DNA from: Asterella californica
Taxonomy: Eukaryota > Streptophyta > Marchantiopsida > Marchantiales > Aytoniaceae
Length of the DNA: 64,000 nucleotides
Reading direction: 5' to 3'
NCBI GenBank assembly: GCA_036924285.1
Contig: JAYKYS010000008.1
Coordinates: 20,321,001-20,385,000 of the forward strand
Shown: positions 1-11,729 of the stretch, one piece after another
Layout of the letters: each line of letters opens with the position of its first letter
Position numbering within the stretch: the stretch's first letter is position 1
Translations under genes and position numbers: made by a program
Notes under the pieces: generated by a model
Told to the model about the DNA's origin: nothing
Databases searched by the model: none
What the model saw: only the letters and a program-made list of their open reading frames with translations

Positions 1-837
1 AACCGTCTTCCAGTCTGGAACACCACATCGAACACAATGGAAGCGGAACAAAGAACTTGGAAGGGGAACTTACAACTTTGAACTGATAAAGACGAACCAA
101 CTGCTTAGACAACGATATAAAGACGACTAGTGGGCAATTACACCCAAGGAACCCCACATTCTTGGCAGTGAGGTGGACATGGGAACTCAGCATTTACAGC
201 TTCTAACAACCCTTCGTCGATCGAGAAGAGATCTCTCACAGAGAAAAGATGCCCGATCAACTCTTTGACTATCTTCATCTGCTCTACATGTCCAACCACA
301 GCTTTGCTTCCGATGATACACATGGACAGCTCAGATATAGAAGAGAAGGGCACTCTAGTTCAGCATCATCTGCGTATTGTCTCCACTGCATACAAACTCT
401 ATGCCACTCCGGAAACTCGTCCTCCACCTCCTTATTCGAAACTCGCATCGGCCTTGAGAGGAAACCGCCACAAACCTGCCAATCTTCGGAAAAGAAGACG
501 GGCATGAGTCTTACTGATCGGCTTACAACAATCCGTTCTGACGACTCAGAATCCGCCTCCAGCGTCCACATAGGTCGACCTGCATGGAAATAATAAACAA
601 ATCGGTGAGTACCTCCTGTCGAACGTCCACGTCAGCTCCGAAGTTCAAATACTTCCACATCTGATTTGATTCAAGGTATGTGTAAAGCCGTAACACACCC
701 ATTGAAGCTGGGTCGAAACAATTCAAGTATCTAAACCACCTCACTCTGCACTGCCTGACTCTGCGAATACAGCTTACAAGAAGCTGCTAAACCTCCTCAC
801 TCTACAGTTAGCAGCAGAGCAACTGCGAGTGCTGAAG
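1..837. other. No supported gene
   Basis: Several short overlapping reading frames on both strands have no recognisable domain and no start or splice context. I see no RNA gene or clear repeat here. It may be the flank or distal end of the decayed MULE to its right, but I could not find a terminal inverted repeat that would set that element's boundary. Confidence 0.5.
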
Positions 838-1290
838 TTACTTCACTCTTAAGCCAGTTCCGAAACCACTGGCCGATGCGAACCTAAGCAACTACTGAAA
901 CTAGAAACCAGTGACCGATGCGAAATGTACTTAACTCCTAAGCAGGTCTTGAAACCTGAAACCAGTGGCCCTCATGCTCTTACTTGTTTCCTAAGCAGTT
1001 ACTGAAACCTGAAACCAGTGGCCGAAATGCATTTACTTCAGTCCTAAGCATCGACCTGAAACCTGAAACCAGTGGCCGAAATGCTCTTACTTCACTCCTA
1101 AGCAGGCTTACTTCACAAATAACAGGCCGATACGAAATGACTTCATTCCTAAGAAGGACAAGGAAACCAGTGGTCGATAACATGCCGATGCGAAATGACT
1201 TAAGAAGGACAGGGAAACCAGTGGCCGATAACAGACCGATGCGAAATGACTTCATTCCTAAGAAGGACAGAGAAACCAGTGGCTGATAAC
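838..1290. repeat. Degenerate tandem minisatellite
   Basis: Roughly eight to ten imperfect copies of a 40-60 bp unit. Each carries the core GAAACCAGTGGCCGA followed by an ATGCG / TTACTTCA / TCCTAAG stretch. Unit length and spacing vary. The open frames running through it (for example the repeated peptide KPETSGRNA) come from the repeat period, so I do not call a gene. Confidence 0.75.
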
Positions 1291-1528
1291 TTACTTCACC
1301 TCCTGATGCGAACTTGTATCACTGAAATGTTTACTCCAAAGTCCTAAGCCAGAGACATGTTCCCTATGCTTCCCGTGACTTGTGACTTGCCCTGACTCAA
1401 CTCATAGACACTTTAACAGCTTTCTTACATGAAAATATAACACAAAACACAATGTCACTGCATGTGCAGCACCGATGCAACTCGTTCCAAAATACTAACC
1501 TCCGCGTAGATAATTATCGACGGCTGAT

Positions 1529-4420
1529 TTATTCTGAGAAGTCTGTCTCGCTCATGGAACCTTCATCCGAATTCGAGAAAAGAAACTCAGTGGAGCCGAA
1601 CATGTCATCAGGACCAGGAGACTCGGTGGTATGGTCGACTCCACATGGAGTATGAAAAGACTGAGAGTGTTGGCGACCAAACTCACTGCCGTCAATACTC
1701 GACCTCTCCTGCAAAATTGGGGCCTCATGTGGTACAGGGTTCCCTTCTACAGGTGTATCACCTTCAGTAGTTACTTCTTCTGCAGTAACACCTGTAGAAT
1801 TAACACCAGTAACACCTATACAGTTATCTGCTATGAGTGATGGACACCGTCGTTTATTATGTCCAACTTGCCTACATATAGAACACCTCAAAGCATACGT
1901 ACGTGGCCCCCGCTGCCTCACAGTATTATCTCCTGCTCTGCGGTTGCGTCGAGGTGGACCTTGTGAGAGAGCACTGGAGTTTTCTTCTAGTGGCATTGGG
2001 TCGAACTGGCTATTCAATCCTGAAGCTGGAAACTCCAGACTTACTCCCTCGACCACCACCACTGAAGGTACTGAAGGAACATATGCTTGTGAATCACTCC
2101 TATGAACGGACGACTGTATTCTAACAACTCTGTGTCTTCTCCGTTTGACAGCTATCGGTGGAGCTTGACAACCATACACAAGTTCCAGATCTTGGACAGT
2201 AAAAGCATGCAATGCATGCTACCCATATATCCCATGTAAAGAACCTGCGTACCATGTGGAGTCGATATTGTTGCTGGAATTAATCCCCGTCTCCCGGTCC
2301 CAACATATAGCATGCATGCAAGGCCATAACATGTCCTGATACTCGAAGCATGAACATTCTCCTCGACTGCTTTCTTGGAGACGTCTTATAACATAATTAC
2401 GAACGTCTATGGCTCTAATGCTGGCTTGTGAGGATGACGATATCGAACATAAAAGCTGTTCGGAAGCTATCTCATTCTCTTGCTGTCTCTCTCTCGCATA
2501 AGACGTTAGAAGTCCTCTGTGTTGCTCCAAGGCAAATCTACGAGTAGAAAGTTGTTGCAGAATGTAAAACCACATATCCAACAGAATGCGGAAGGGTGCG
2601 TGTAAACGAATCGACCTCAGTGCATTGTTCACAGATTCAGCGGGGTTTGATGTAACTTTCCCATATCTAGCGAGAGGAAACCATGCTCTACTGTAACGCT
2701 CGGGTCGAATAGTCTTCAGGTAGGTTGCTACTCCTTTCTCTCTGGATTCTTGAATACCAGACATTATCTGCTCAAACCTGCAACAATAAACAAAAATTAA
2801 CCTTAGCACCTTCTTCCTGCGCAAAACCACATCTATTGAACCGCAATGCATCAATACAATAAATGTACTGGTATATGTATCAGACTTACTTACCGCTCGA
2901 TACTCCTTGCGTACAGTAGCGCTAAGAAAGGTTTCTCTGCATCACAGCCAAACTGACTGCGGAGGTTCATCCGTATATGTTGAGCGCAATGTCCATGTAC
3001 GATACCAGGCAGAACTTCCGCGACAGCAGACTCTAACCCTTTCTGTCTATCGGAAATTATCACAGTGTATGGAGAACGAATACAATCAAGAAATCGCTTC
3101 TTTCAACAACAGTAAAAACCATGTCCACGTATGGGTGGACTCCTCTGGAGCCACAACATATGCTAGAATTACTGTTTCATTGTTGCCATCCAAAACCGAA
3201 GCTGTGAAAATTTGACACGAGTACTTACGATTTTTTGAATGACACGCATCTATAGCTATCAGTTTCTGAGTATATTGCAGTACTCTCCGTGTAGCTCCTG
3301 GACAAACAAAAGCATGACGGAACATGTTTGGACTACTTTCCCAATTACCCCAGTCGACGATTGCTCCTTCATCGATGCTCTCTATACGTCTACATAGACC
3401 AAGTATGAAGTTAAATGATGTTTTCTGATTCCCGTGCAAAGAATCACGTCAGAGTTCACGCATCCGCCACATCTGCGCATAAGATGACTTCCTGTGAAAC
3501 GATTGACGGAATTCCTCGACAAGATCCCTTACCGGTGTGTTATGGTTCATGACCACACGATTTCCAAGGACTGAACTAAGCCACCGACTGTTTTTGGTAG
3601 GGCCCCGCCAAGAATGTACGCTTGCTGGTCATGAATGGGTAATGTCACATACCGTTATTTTAATTCTTCCGGTCATCTTATTCTTCTGTGCTCTCACCCT
3701 AAAAGGGCAAGATAAACTCCCATCACCTGAACTACGATTGCCTGAACTAGGCAGAAGTCCTCCAGCACGATAGAGCCTCCGTCCCCCGCTCATGTAACGT
3801 AGCTGCTCCCCCCAAGCACCATTCTTTGGTACTGTTCGTGCCTGTGCACCTCTAGGCTGTCCATCAAGCTCCACATTCAAATCGATAGTTCCTCCCGCAA
3901 CTCGATCGGGTGCAGAGACCACTCGTCGTCTCGTCCTCCGTTGTGTCCATCGACCGAGTTCACTGTTCGGATGAACAAGGGGATCGTTATTCTCCTCTCC
4001 CCTTCCGTAGAATCCGTATGACTGAGACAATTTTTGATGTCGAATGGGAGCGCCATACCTGCACACACGCACTCTACATTCTTCTTTCGACTTCACCTTG
4101 TGGCAGGCTCGACCTAACACCACGCAAAGACATGATAGTGCATACTCAAACTCATCAAAGTCTACAAACAAAGTATCCATTTTGATTTTACTAGCAGCTG
4201 TGCGAATCTCCTCCCATGATCTTCCTTTCAGATCGATCAGCGGTCGCACTTCTTCTGTCCGAAACTCTACTCTCCAACCCTGGAAAATATTCTCGTCGTT
4301 CTCTGCCCCCTCCACTCTAGGCCCGGAAGGAAATGCGAAAGATATATCCTCGGTTGGAAAGTTCAGTTCCTCGATATTCCACTCATCTGTCGCCGCTGTC
4401 TCCACAGTTGCTGTCTCCAT
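1529..4420 (-). pseudogene. Decayed MULE (MuDR-type) transposase
   Basis: Mutator-like transposase read on the minus strand from the ATG at 4420. The N-terminal part ends in a PFRVRA motif typical of MuDR proteins. The central MULE DDE domain (3439-3086) carries LIAIDACHSKNRKY and VVAPEESTHTW. The next stretch holds VIISDRQKGLESAVAE and HCAQHIRMNL. A 116-nt GT-AG intron at 2893-2778 follows. The C-terminal part has a SWIM zinc finger (CSCF...WPCMH) and a CCHC knuckle (CSICRQVGHNKRRC). Breaks: in-frame stops at 3629-3631, 3449-3451 and 2219-2221, and a +1 frameshift near 3080. All segments otherwise keep one register, so this is one gene that decayed by point changes. It cannot make a full transposase as read. 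Terminal repeats and the 9-bp target duplication expected of MULEs were not found. Confidence 0.88.
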
Positions 4421-4790
4421 CGAATCGTGCTGATAGACGCACGTCTAACGATATCGACAGCGTCCACCACTACCCGCGCGCTAATGCTGATTGACACCAG
4501 CACGTCTAACGCTATGGACAGCATCCACTACCCCGCGCTCGGTGATTGCAATTCAGTTTAAAAATATCGATGATTGGGTACAGCGTCATAGCAGAGCAAA
4601 GCGTCATTCTGCTACTTCGCATTTCCACGATGACTGTATGTCCAACCACGATGAGTGTCCATGTTGGACATACACACTGCATTCCACGTCAACATTCTTA
4701 CTGTCCATGTCAACAGCCCTGCCACGATGTCGGTCGAACACTTCTTATTATCAGTCGAGGGCCCGATCAAGTAACGAGTTTGGCGCATGG
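4421..4790. other. MULE 5' flank with a 12-bp hairpin
   Basis: Non-coding stretch upstream of the MULE start. It holds two imperfect copies of an ACGTCTAACG..ATCGACAGC-type segment near 4440 and 4500. It also has a perfect 12-bp stem, TGTATGTCCAAC at 4635-4646 paired with 4663-4674, around a 16-nt loop. This may be subterminal MULE sequence. No gene is seen. Confidence 0.4.
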
Positions 4791-4798
4791 GCCCGACT

Positions 4799-5015
4799 TA
4801 GTGTTCGGGAAGGTTTCTGTCGAAAATCGGTACATTTCCGGTGGATGGAAGAGAAATTTCGGAAATCTTACATTTTCTCCGGAAATTTTGTCTAGTTTCC
4901 ATTAAAATCTCAATTTTTCCTCCCGGAAATTTTCCCGCAGATTTGGATCAAGACCGGTAATGTCGATTTTGAACCGGAAATGACACAACGTAACACCGGT
5001 ACTCCCCGAACATTG
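4799..5015. mobile_element. hAT-type MITE, 217 bp
   Basis: Short non-autonomous DNA element bounded by a perfect 8-bp target duplication, GCCCGACT, at 4791-4798 and 5016-5023. Its ends are TAGTGTTCGGGAAG and (complement) CAATGTTCGGGGAG. The second matches exactly the left terminus of the full hAT element at 45682. The adjacent subterminal sequence (GTACCGG, then GTTGTGTCATTTCCGG) also matches that element, so this is very likely a deletion derivative mobilised by the same transposase. It has no coding capacity. Confidence 0.9.
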
Positions 5016-5204
5016 GCCCGACTAAGTAAATTACCGACAAGTTAGGGAACTGCACACGTGCAACGGTTTGACTAAGCAAAGCGGCTGAAGCAAGTTTCAG
5101 GCCAGTACGTACTTACTGTTACGTACAGTACTCAGTTCCATCGCAGTGATTCCATCGCATTCCATGATCCATCCTCTTGCCCTCGCTAATGAGACAGAAA
5201 ACAA

Positions 5205-5313
5205 ACTAGTCTCAGTATTACTGTGAGCGATGCAGAATGTATGGAAAAAAAAATTAAAAAAAAAAAATGTATTACTGTGAGCGATGCAGAATGTATGGCA
5301 AATGATGACGTCA
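5205..5313. repeat. 30-bp direct repeat around an A-rich tract, with TGACGTCA
   Basis: A 30-bp segment starting GTATTACTGTGAGC occurs twice on either side of an A-rich tract, in both this unit and copy C (near 45508-45600). A palindromic TGACGTCA, a bZIP-type core, lies at 5306-5313. It is more than 1 kb from the oxidase start, so any regulatory role is a guess. Confidence 0.5.
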
Positions 5314-5378
5314 CACGCTCAGGCTGTTGCTTGTTTACTTATAATCATAGCATGACGCATTGATACCGAGATCTAGAG

Positions 5379-5386
5379 CATGGGAC
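5379..5386. other. Preserved empty site of the hAT insertion
   Basis: A single CATGGGAC at this position matches the 8-bp sequence duplicated on either side of the hAT element in copy C (45674-45681 and 50216-50223). Copy A therefore keeps the pre-insertion sequence. Confidence 0.95.
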
Positions 5387-6420
5387 ATTCAGAGTCAACG
5401 TCAGTCAAGTCCATCGGATTTGACGTTCGACTGATTCTCACCAATGGCATTGGAAGTCATTAGTGTACGGACAGGGAAACACGGGAGTCTTACCTTCAGC
5501 AGCAATTACCAACTCAGCTTTTCGTGAGCTAACAATGCAGCGATGTCAACTCAGATTGGAGACGAACTTCTCAACTGAAGAGGACGCTTCCTTCTCAGCT
5601 CAGGTTCACCTTAATGACTAGTAAAGGCTTCGCGAAAAATGTTTGTTCTGAAGTTACCTCGATCAGCTCGATAGCTAGACAAAGAACTTTCATTATCCTG
5701 GATGTAGCTAGAGAGAGTATTCCACTTTTCTAGAGTTTGATAATGTTCTTCAGCACGAGGAATCGGAATACCCATCAACCATTCATTTGGATAGGGTTCT
5801 GGACAATAATTTAATGATATGTTTAATTTAATGTGGTTCTGGTGTACCTATCAGTTTCGGTGCTGTCAGAATCTCGTCTCGACGTACAGTCGAAACATCA
5901 CACCGTTCTAATGAGTGACTTGCAGTGCAGATGTCCGTTGCTTTTCACCGGACGTGAAAACGTAAAACTGGTTGCTAACCGTAAAACTGTTTTCATATCT
6001 AGCCCGATTGTGTTTGCGTTTCGGTCCATATCCTTAGGGAACATTTTTTGGTCAGATGTAGATATTTCACAACCGGCATATTTTTTCCGATGAATATATA
6101 TTCAGTGAGAACTATGACTTTTGGCCCTGGCAAAAGTCATAAGTCTCACGTGCCCATTGAAACTAAGTCCGTACTAGTGCACTACGTCTGGAACTTCGTC
6201 ATCTGTTCCTCCAGCTGCACGTGCACAAATTCTCAGACCAAGGTCCACACTGTCGGTTCTCTTCCGGGCCCCTTCTCTGATCTAGAAGCAGCTAGCTCGG
6301 AAGAGAAATTCCAGACAAGTCGAGGTCGTCAGTATGGACTGTCAGTTCGGTCTTGAAAGAGTGTAGTGTGCTCACGTAAGTTGTACGTTTTGACGGACAC
6401 AAAAGCTTAACTAGGCTAAC

Positions 6421-6726
6421 TTCTGACCTGTATAAGAACGGTTGACATCAGCGTCTATTTCCATCAGCGTCTATTTCATTCGTTCCAGACTAGCTAATAG
6501 TACCACCGATATCAGGAGTATAATTTCAAGTTCTGAATCAGATTCCAGCAAGTTTACGTGCAGTCTAACGTCTAACCTGTATAAGAAGGGGAAAAATCAG
6601 CGCGCGTCTACTACATCCGTTCCAGACAAGCGAGTACCATCGCTCGATATCAAGAATACAATTCGAAGTTCAGATTCCAGCTGCAAGTCTACGCGTGCAA
6701 TCTCAAGCTACTAGCAAGAATCGATC
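6421..6726 (+). promoter_or_regulatory. Tandemly duplicated promoter/5' leader of oxidase copy A
   Basis: About 145 bp is repeated in tandem just upstream of the start codon. Each copy begins with ACCTGTATAAGAA, containing a TATA-like TATAAGA (near 6431 and 6580). Each continues through matching GTTCCAGACAAG-type and GATATCA-type blocks. The second copy is closer to the ATG. The arrangement is present in all three oxidase units, so it predates their duplication. Which TATA-like box is used is not known. Confidence 0.6.
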
Positions 6727-9099
6727 ATGATGAAGAAGATATCGAGATGCAGTTGGGGTAACCTTGCTTCAATTTGGCAAGCTGCTTTCCTTGTTGGGAT
6801 CTTGTGCACTCTACCGATGACTCAAGCTCAGGATAATGTTCATTCTCGATGTGACAATCTAGTGCCATCACCTTCCTTGACCCCGTTTGTAGAACCGTTG
6901 CCGATACCTTCGGTGATAGACATCTCCACAGGTGCTCAGCTCATTTTGGGTGCTTACAAGATTTCTCAGGTACGCTAATCCCAACCAGGTCCCTTCACGT
7001 ACGTACTTATTATTTGCCTATGCAGGAATTCTGGAATTCAGAGACTGAGGTCCATCCATGGCCAGTTGCATGTATATATGCTAAATCTAGCTAGTTTCAA
7101 GATTTATGCTGGAGTCAAATGTCATGACTACGCACGCGTGACACTCTTTGATTTGCTAGTCTGGTTAGCCTGAGCCACTAGCACTTCGGTTCTGGATCTC
7201 GATCTGGTCGAGTTGATGAGTTGCGACTGAAACCCATGCATTTCCAAGAGTTTCGATTTCACTTCGAGCTCGAGCAGAGTACCTTTAATTATTACTTGCA
7301 TATATGTGCTCTGATCCGAACTCAAGGGGTATAGTCTAGAACTACTGCTTCTTACATGTTCGTGGGGAAGTCGTGAACTCGACTTGAAGTTTAAATCTAT
7401 GAAGGGATCCGGAGTTATAATTAATTACTTGCTTGTATGCTTGCTTGCTTAATTAGCCATGTCCAGTAGCGAATTGGTTCTGGAACGCGCCTAACGATAA
7501 GGGTACGAATAAAAGCCCAGACGAGGGAGTAGGGAGGGAACTTACATACTGACCTGTGCTGCTGCTCTGTACTCGCAGAGTGTACATCCAGACCTCCCCA
7601 ACACAACGTTCTACGCCTATGGAACGAGTCAAGCCACAGCGACGGTACCAGGACCGACTCTCGAGGCTAGAAGGGGTGTCTCCTCGTTCGTTCGCTTCGA
7701 AAATCAGCTCACGGACCCGGAGCACATGTTTGTGGTCGACAGGACCATTCATGTAGCTAATCCACCCCAAGGAGGAGTGCCAATTATCACCCATCTTCAC
7801 GGAGCTGACGCGGAGAGCCAATATGATGGACATCCGGAGGCTTGGTACACGGCCCTTGGAGATACCGGATCTACTTTCGTGACCAGAAACAACACATACC
7901 CGAATCAGCAGCCTGCAAGTCTTCTGTGGTATCATGACCACACTATTGGAATGAGTCGGCTGAACGTGGCTGCGGGACTCGCGGGACTTTACGTAATACG
8001 AGGAGGAGAAGAAGAAGGTCTTGAAGATCTACCGCAAGGAGAGTACGAGGTTCCTCTCTTGATCCAGGACAAGCAATTCTTCCCGAATGGCTCCATCAAC
8101 TTCCCTGATATTGGTTTCAATCCGAGTGTCCACCCAAATTGGTGTCCAGATTATTTCGGTGATACGATTCTCGTCAATGGCAAAGCATGGCCGTACCTCA
8201 ACGTTACGAGAAACATTTACCGCTTCCGTATACTGAATGGGGCTAATGGACGAGTGTTCACTCTCTCCTTCAGCGACAGCCGAGTGAGTTTTCTTCAGAT
8301 CGGCACAGATGGTGGATACGTCTGGACTCCCTTTCGGCTGACAAATCTCACCATTCCTACAGCTTACCGAGTTGATGTTCTGGTGGATTTCAGCGAATTA
8401 GAAGTCGGGACCGTCGTGTACCTGAACAATTCAGCCTCAGCTCCATTCCCAGTTGGGAACGTGAACAACAGTGGCCCGAGCACCAGATATGTTATGCAGT
8501 TCAACGTCGTTGGAGGAGCGACTAATCAGACTGTTGTGGTGCCCGATTCCATCGCTTCACCTCCGGCCATTGACGCTTTGGCCAATAATGCTACATCCTA
8601 CAGAAATGTGTCCTTGCAACTCGTCTTCCCTCCAGATCTCACGTTTTTGCTGAACGGCCTTCACTGGACTGACAATGTGACTGAGACCCCTCAGCTGTAC
8701 ACGACAGAGGTTTGGGACATCACTCACCTGATCGCCAACAATGCTCACCCCATCCACATCCATCTTGTCAACTTCCTCGTAGTACATGAGCAAGCATTCA
8801 ACTTGACTCGACTGAATGCTGGTGGGTGCACACTTGAGCAGCCGTATCCACAGGCAGACAGCTGCTTCACGCAAGATCCACAGCCTGCAGATGCGGTTCA
8901 AACCGGTTGGAAAGACACTGTTCTGGTTCGCCCTGGGACGGTTCTGAGGTTGGTAGTCCAGATCTCACCCAGAGCTGGCGGCACATACCCCTTCGACCCC
9001 ACGACGGCTCCTGGGTACGTGTGGCACTGCCACATTCTGGATCACGAGGACTATGACATGATGAGGCCACTCCACTTTCAGCCTCCTCAGTTACTGTAG
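6727..9099 (+). CDS. LPR1/CotA-like secreted multicopper oxidase (copy A)
   Basis: Two-exon gene: exon 1 at 6727-6969, a GT-AG phase-0 intron, and exon 2 at 7579-9099, giving about 587 residues. Exon 1 encodes a signal peptide (hydrophobic AFLVGILC, likely cut after TQA). Exon 2 carries all copper ligand motifs of the family: HLHG, WYHDHTIG, HPIHIH and the C-terminal WHCHILDHEDYDMM, with a Met placed as the type-1 axial ligand. The core NPSVHPNWCPDYFGD..VNGKAWPYL is the signature of LPR1-like plant oxidases, which resemble bacterial CotA laccases. Arabidopsis LPR1 is a cell-wall ferroxidase in phosphate/iron sensing; the substrate here is inferred, not shown. Many N-x-S/T sites fit secretion. 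The ATG was chosen because it starts the signal peptide; the M at 7726 lies inside exon 2. No breaks are seen, so it is probably functional. Confidence 0.93.
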
Positions 9100-11360
9100 A
9101 GTCATTTGGTTCAGAACGCAGCTAGGAATATTAAATGAAGTCACGCCATTCTTTCGAATTCATTCATTCTCATTTCACTTGGGAGATCTTCAGAACTCTA
9201 TCCTTCACTAGCGTAGTCATGAAGGCTAGAATTAGTTGATAATCTAGGTTTAGAAACCCAGTATGTTAGTCAGAGTAGGACGTGCAACTGTGTGTCACTA
9301 GTACTAGATCACATTGAATTCTTTAGCTAGTTGCAATCTCTTGATGAGTTGCTTCCAGCTCCAGAGGGGAAGCTGCTAGTCACTTCCTCTTAACTTAGCT
9401 ACCAGATTCTTGAACGAGGAGCACAAGAAACTCTTCGTGTACATCGTGTTGAAGGTCGAATGTCCACATGGTTTGTAATTGGTCCACCACAGCAAAATAG
9501 TGACCTCTTTCCTGGAGGGTGTTTTACCTGCGAAAATATTCGGAAGGAGGTTAGCCGGCCTAACCCGGTAAATGGAACATGTACATGTATATGTTTGAAT
9601 GTTGGTAGAAAGCACCGAGGATCGACTTAACAGACGACAATGGGAAGATATGTAGGTATTCAATGAAAGATTATGGATTTATTCTAGTTTCTGTAGGCAC
9701 ATGGCCATGATCTCATGTCCACTCAGTTTACCTTCTATTCTAAAGTCTAATGGTCGTGTTTTAAGATGATCTGTAAATTCTGACCTGGCGGACAGCATAA
9801 ACACATAAAAAATCCGATCTCTGAAAGTAGCTAACAGACTGTAGCTATAGTAGGTGCCAATGGCCACAGGCTCTGGATCCCACAACACAAATGTGACTGC
9901 CATTATAAAATATGACTGGTGAAATGGAAATCTGGCAACACACCTAATTAGTCCTAGACGCGTATGTAATGCTCATGTGCACTAAATATGTTGTACGATT
10001 GAGATTGAGAGTTTCAGTTAGAAGGCACAGAAAACCTGTATATAAGCTGGACCTTACCATGATCAATCTCTTCTTGTGCGTCGGTTCCCTTGTGCGCACA
10101 TTGGGGAATCGATTTTGTTTGTGTGCCGTTTGGAATCAGTGGGAGTTCCTGCACTCACAACGGGAGTTCTCAGCGAGGGAGAAGTTTCTTTCTTTGTTTC
10201 TTATGGCAATAACACATACATTATAGAGAAAAGAGATCATTCTGCTTAAGTAGAAATTGATCTCATATGCGTTGAGATGTGTTTGGACTAGAGTTGAGGT
10301 AAATAAGATGGTGTCCAGATTGTTGGTCATGCCTTGAAGACTCTGGAGCCACTTCCGAGGGAAGGAAAGACACAAGCAAGTAACGTGAAAATTACACATA
10401 AATACAGCGTTTAGTCTGATCCTGAGATCATCATTGACACTGATACAGGACAGTGACCGCTGCATATATTCTGTGTACAAGATCCAAGCAATTGTATGTA
10501 TCGACCGAGTCCCTTAAAAGTTGTGTTCAGCGTGATATATAACACAACCAGTCGAGTCAATAACAACTACAAACCACTGCTGCCTCCGCCAGCCATTTCA
10601 ACCAAATATTAGTATGCTTCGAATTCATCCACGTGATCAGAGCCTCTATGACAGATGCACAAAGCAAACGAGATGGCCTTTTACAATTATCAGACCGAAA
10701 TTCGTAATGTACTGTCGAGCTCGAGTCCAATGAAATGCATGTATTATTTGACGGAGCTAGTTAGCCTCGTTAAACCAACGAAGTCGGGCTTGCGGCAGGC
10801 AAGACCAGGGATGCGGTTTGACAAAATATGTCAACAATATTTCCAGGAGAACTGAAAATCTCTTAGTTCTCTCGTTCAACTAGAGATCTAGAAGTTCATA
10901 ATATTTAGGCAATGGCATCTAATAGCATTCACACGAGAATCCTAGCTATATAGATAGATAACTTGCACAGAAGTCCAGTACTCTACTTCATGACATTGTT
11001 TTCACTTTTTTTCTTCTGACCGTGATTACCGTGTTCTCATCAGTTCTCGCATCTGCGAATGTCTTCCACGCTATAGTATACCCAAAGAATCTGTTACAGC
11101 ATTGAAAGGCGATCCATTTCTTTCAAGCAGTTCTTGTTAAGAAAGCATTTATATCAAAGCATTCTTCCACCTCTTCCACGCAGCAATAAGGCAAATCAGG
11201 CACCATCGGTGTACTACTCTAAACGTCAGCAGATTCGTCAAGAAATGTACCTCTTGCCAAGTTCCTCGCAGTGCGAGAGTTCACGAAGTGAAGAATATCA
11301 TTGTAAAGAAGCTTTAAATTGTGCCATAATGCACAGTAATAGAAATCTCGACCATGCCTA
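9100..11360. other. Downstream flank of oxidase copy A, no supported gene
   Basis: This non-coding stretch is nearly base-identical to 53913-56177 in copy C. Short frames (9376-9663, 9679-9903 and 10136-10480 minus; 9969-10226 and 10655-10855 plus) have no domain. Their conservation is explained by recent duplication. A TATATAAGC lies near 10039 upstream of a short open frame at 10060-10226; I do not call it a gene. The first few hundred bases are the oxidase 3' region. Confidence 0.55.
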
Positions 11361-11632
11361 TGTTAGTTCAATAGTAGTTAGCAACTCTTACAGTCTCATC
11401 AGCGCGGAACGTTAGAGTAACGTTATTTCCAGTAATTCAATTTAGAGGCAGGTTTGCGTACATAGACGTTGTGAGCGCGGCTCATTGTCTCCTGTCTCAG
11501 GTTCTCTTTCATGTGGTTCCCGTCGGTGATGTACCACTGACATCTTTGGATCAGTGCAGTAAATCTCTCCTGAAATCTCTCATCTGTGTCGTGAAACAGG
11601 TTTTCTGTTTTATTGCTTCCGCATTTCTGACA
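11361..11632 (+). repeat. 5' LTR of copia element 1
   Basis: 272 bp starting TGTTAGTTC and ending CA. It aligns along its length with the two 279-bp LTRs of copia element 2, with small indels. The TGGTATCAGAGC primer site follows directly. Confidence 0.9.
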
Positions 11633-11729
11633 TGGTATCAGAGCGATGTTCTTGATTTAGATCTGCTTGCGGTTGTCAAGCATCTAGCTATCAGGCATTA
11701 GCTTTTTGTGATCACAGATTCATTCCGCA

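Larger units (their letters stand above)
5036..11360 (+). repeat. Segmental duplication unit, copy A
   Basis: About 6.3 kb that recurs almost unchanged in direct orientation at 45346-56177 (copy C, which also contains a hAT insertion). It recurs inverted and more diverged at about 26561-30815 (copy B). The left boundary is where ACAAGTTAGGGAACTGC begins. The right boundary is hidden by the copia LTR at 11361, since copy C continues past that point with different sequence. The unit carries one multicopper oxidase gene with its flanks. Confidence 0.93.

Noticed and set aside
984..1286. 100-codon frame with repeated KPETSGRNA peptide
   Set aside because: Product of a degenerate minisatellite, with an equally open frame on the other strand.
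7453..7941. 162-codon minus-strand frame over oxidase exon 2, also in copies B and C
   Set aside because: Opposite-strand shadow of a strongly coding exon.
9376..10480. Minus-strand frames downstream of oxidase copy A, identical in copy C
   Set aside because: Identity comes from recent segmental duplication, not selection. No domain, splice signal or promoter was seen.
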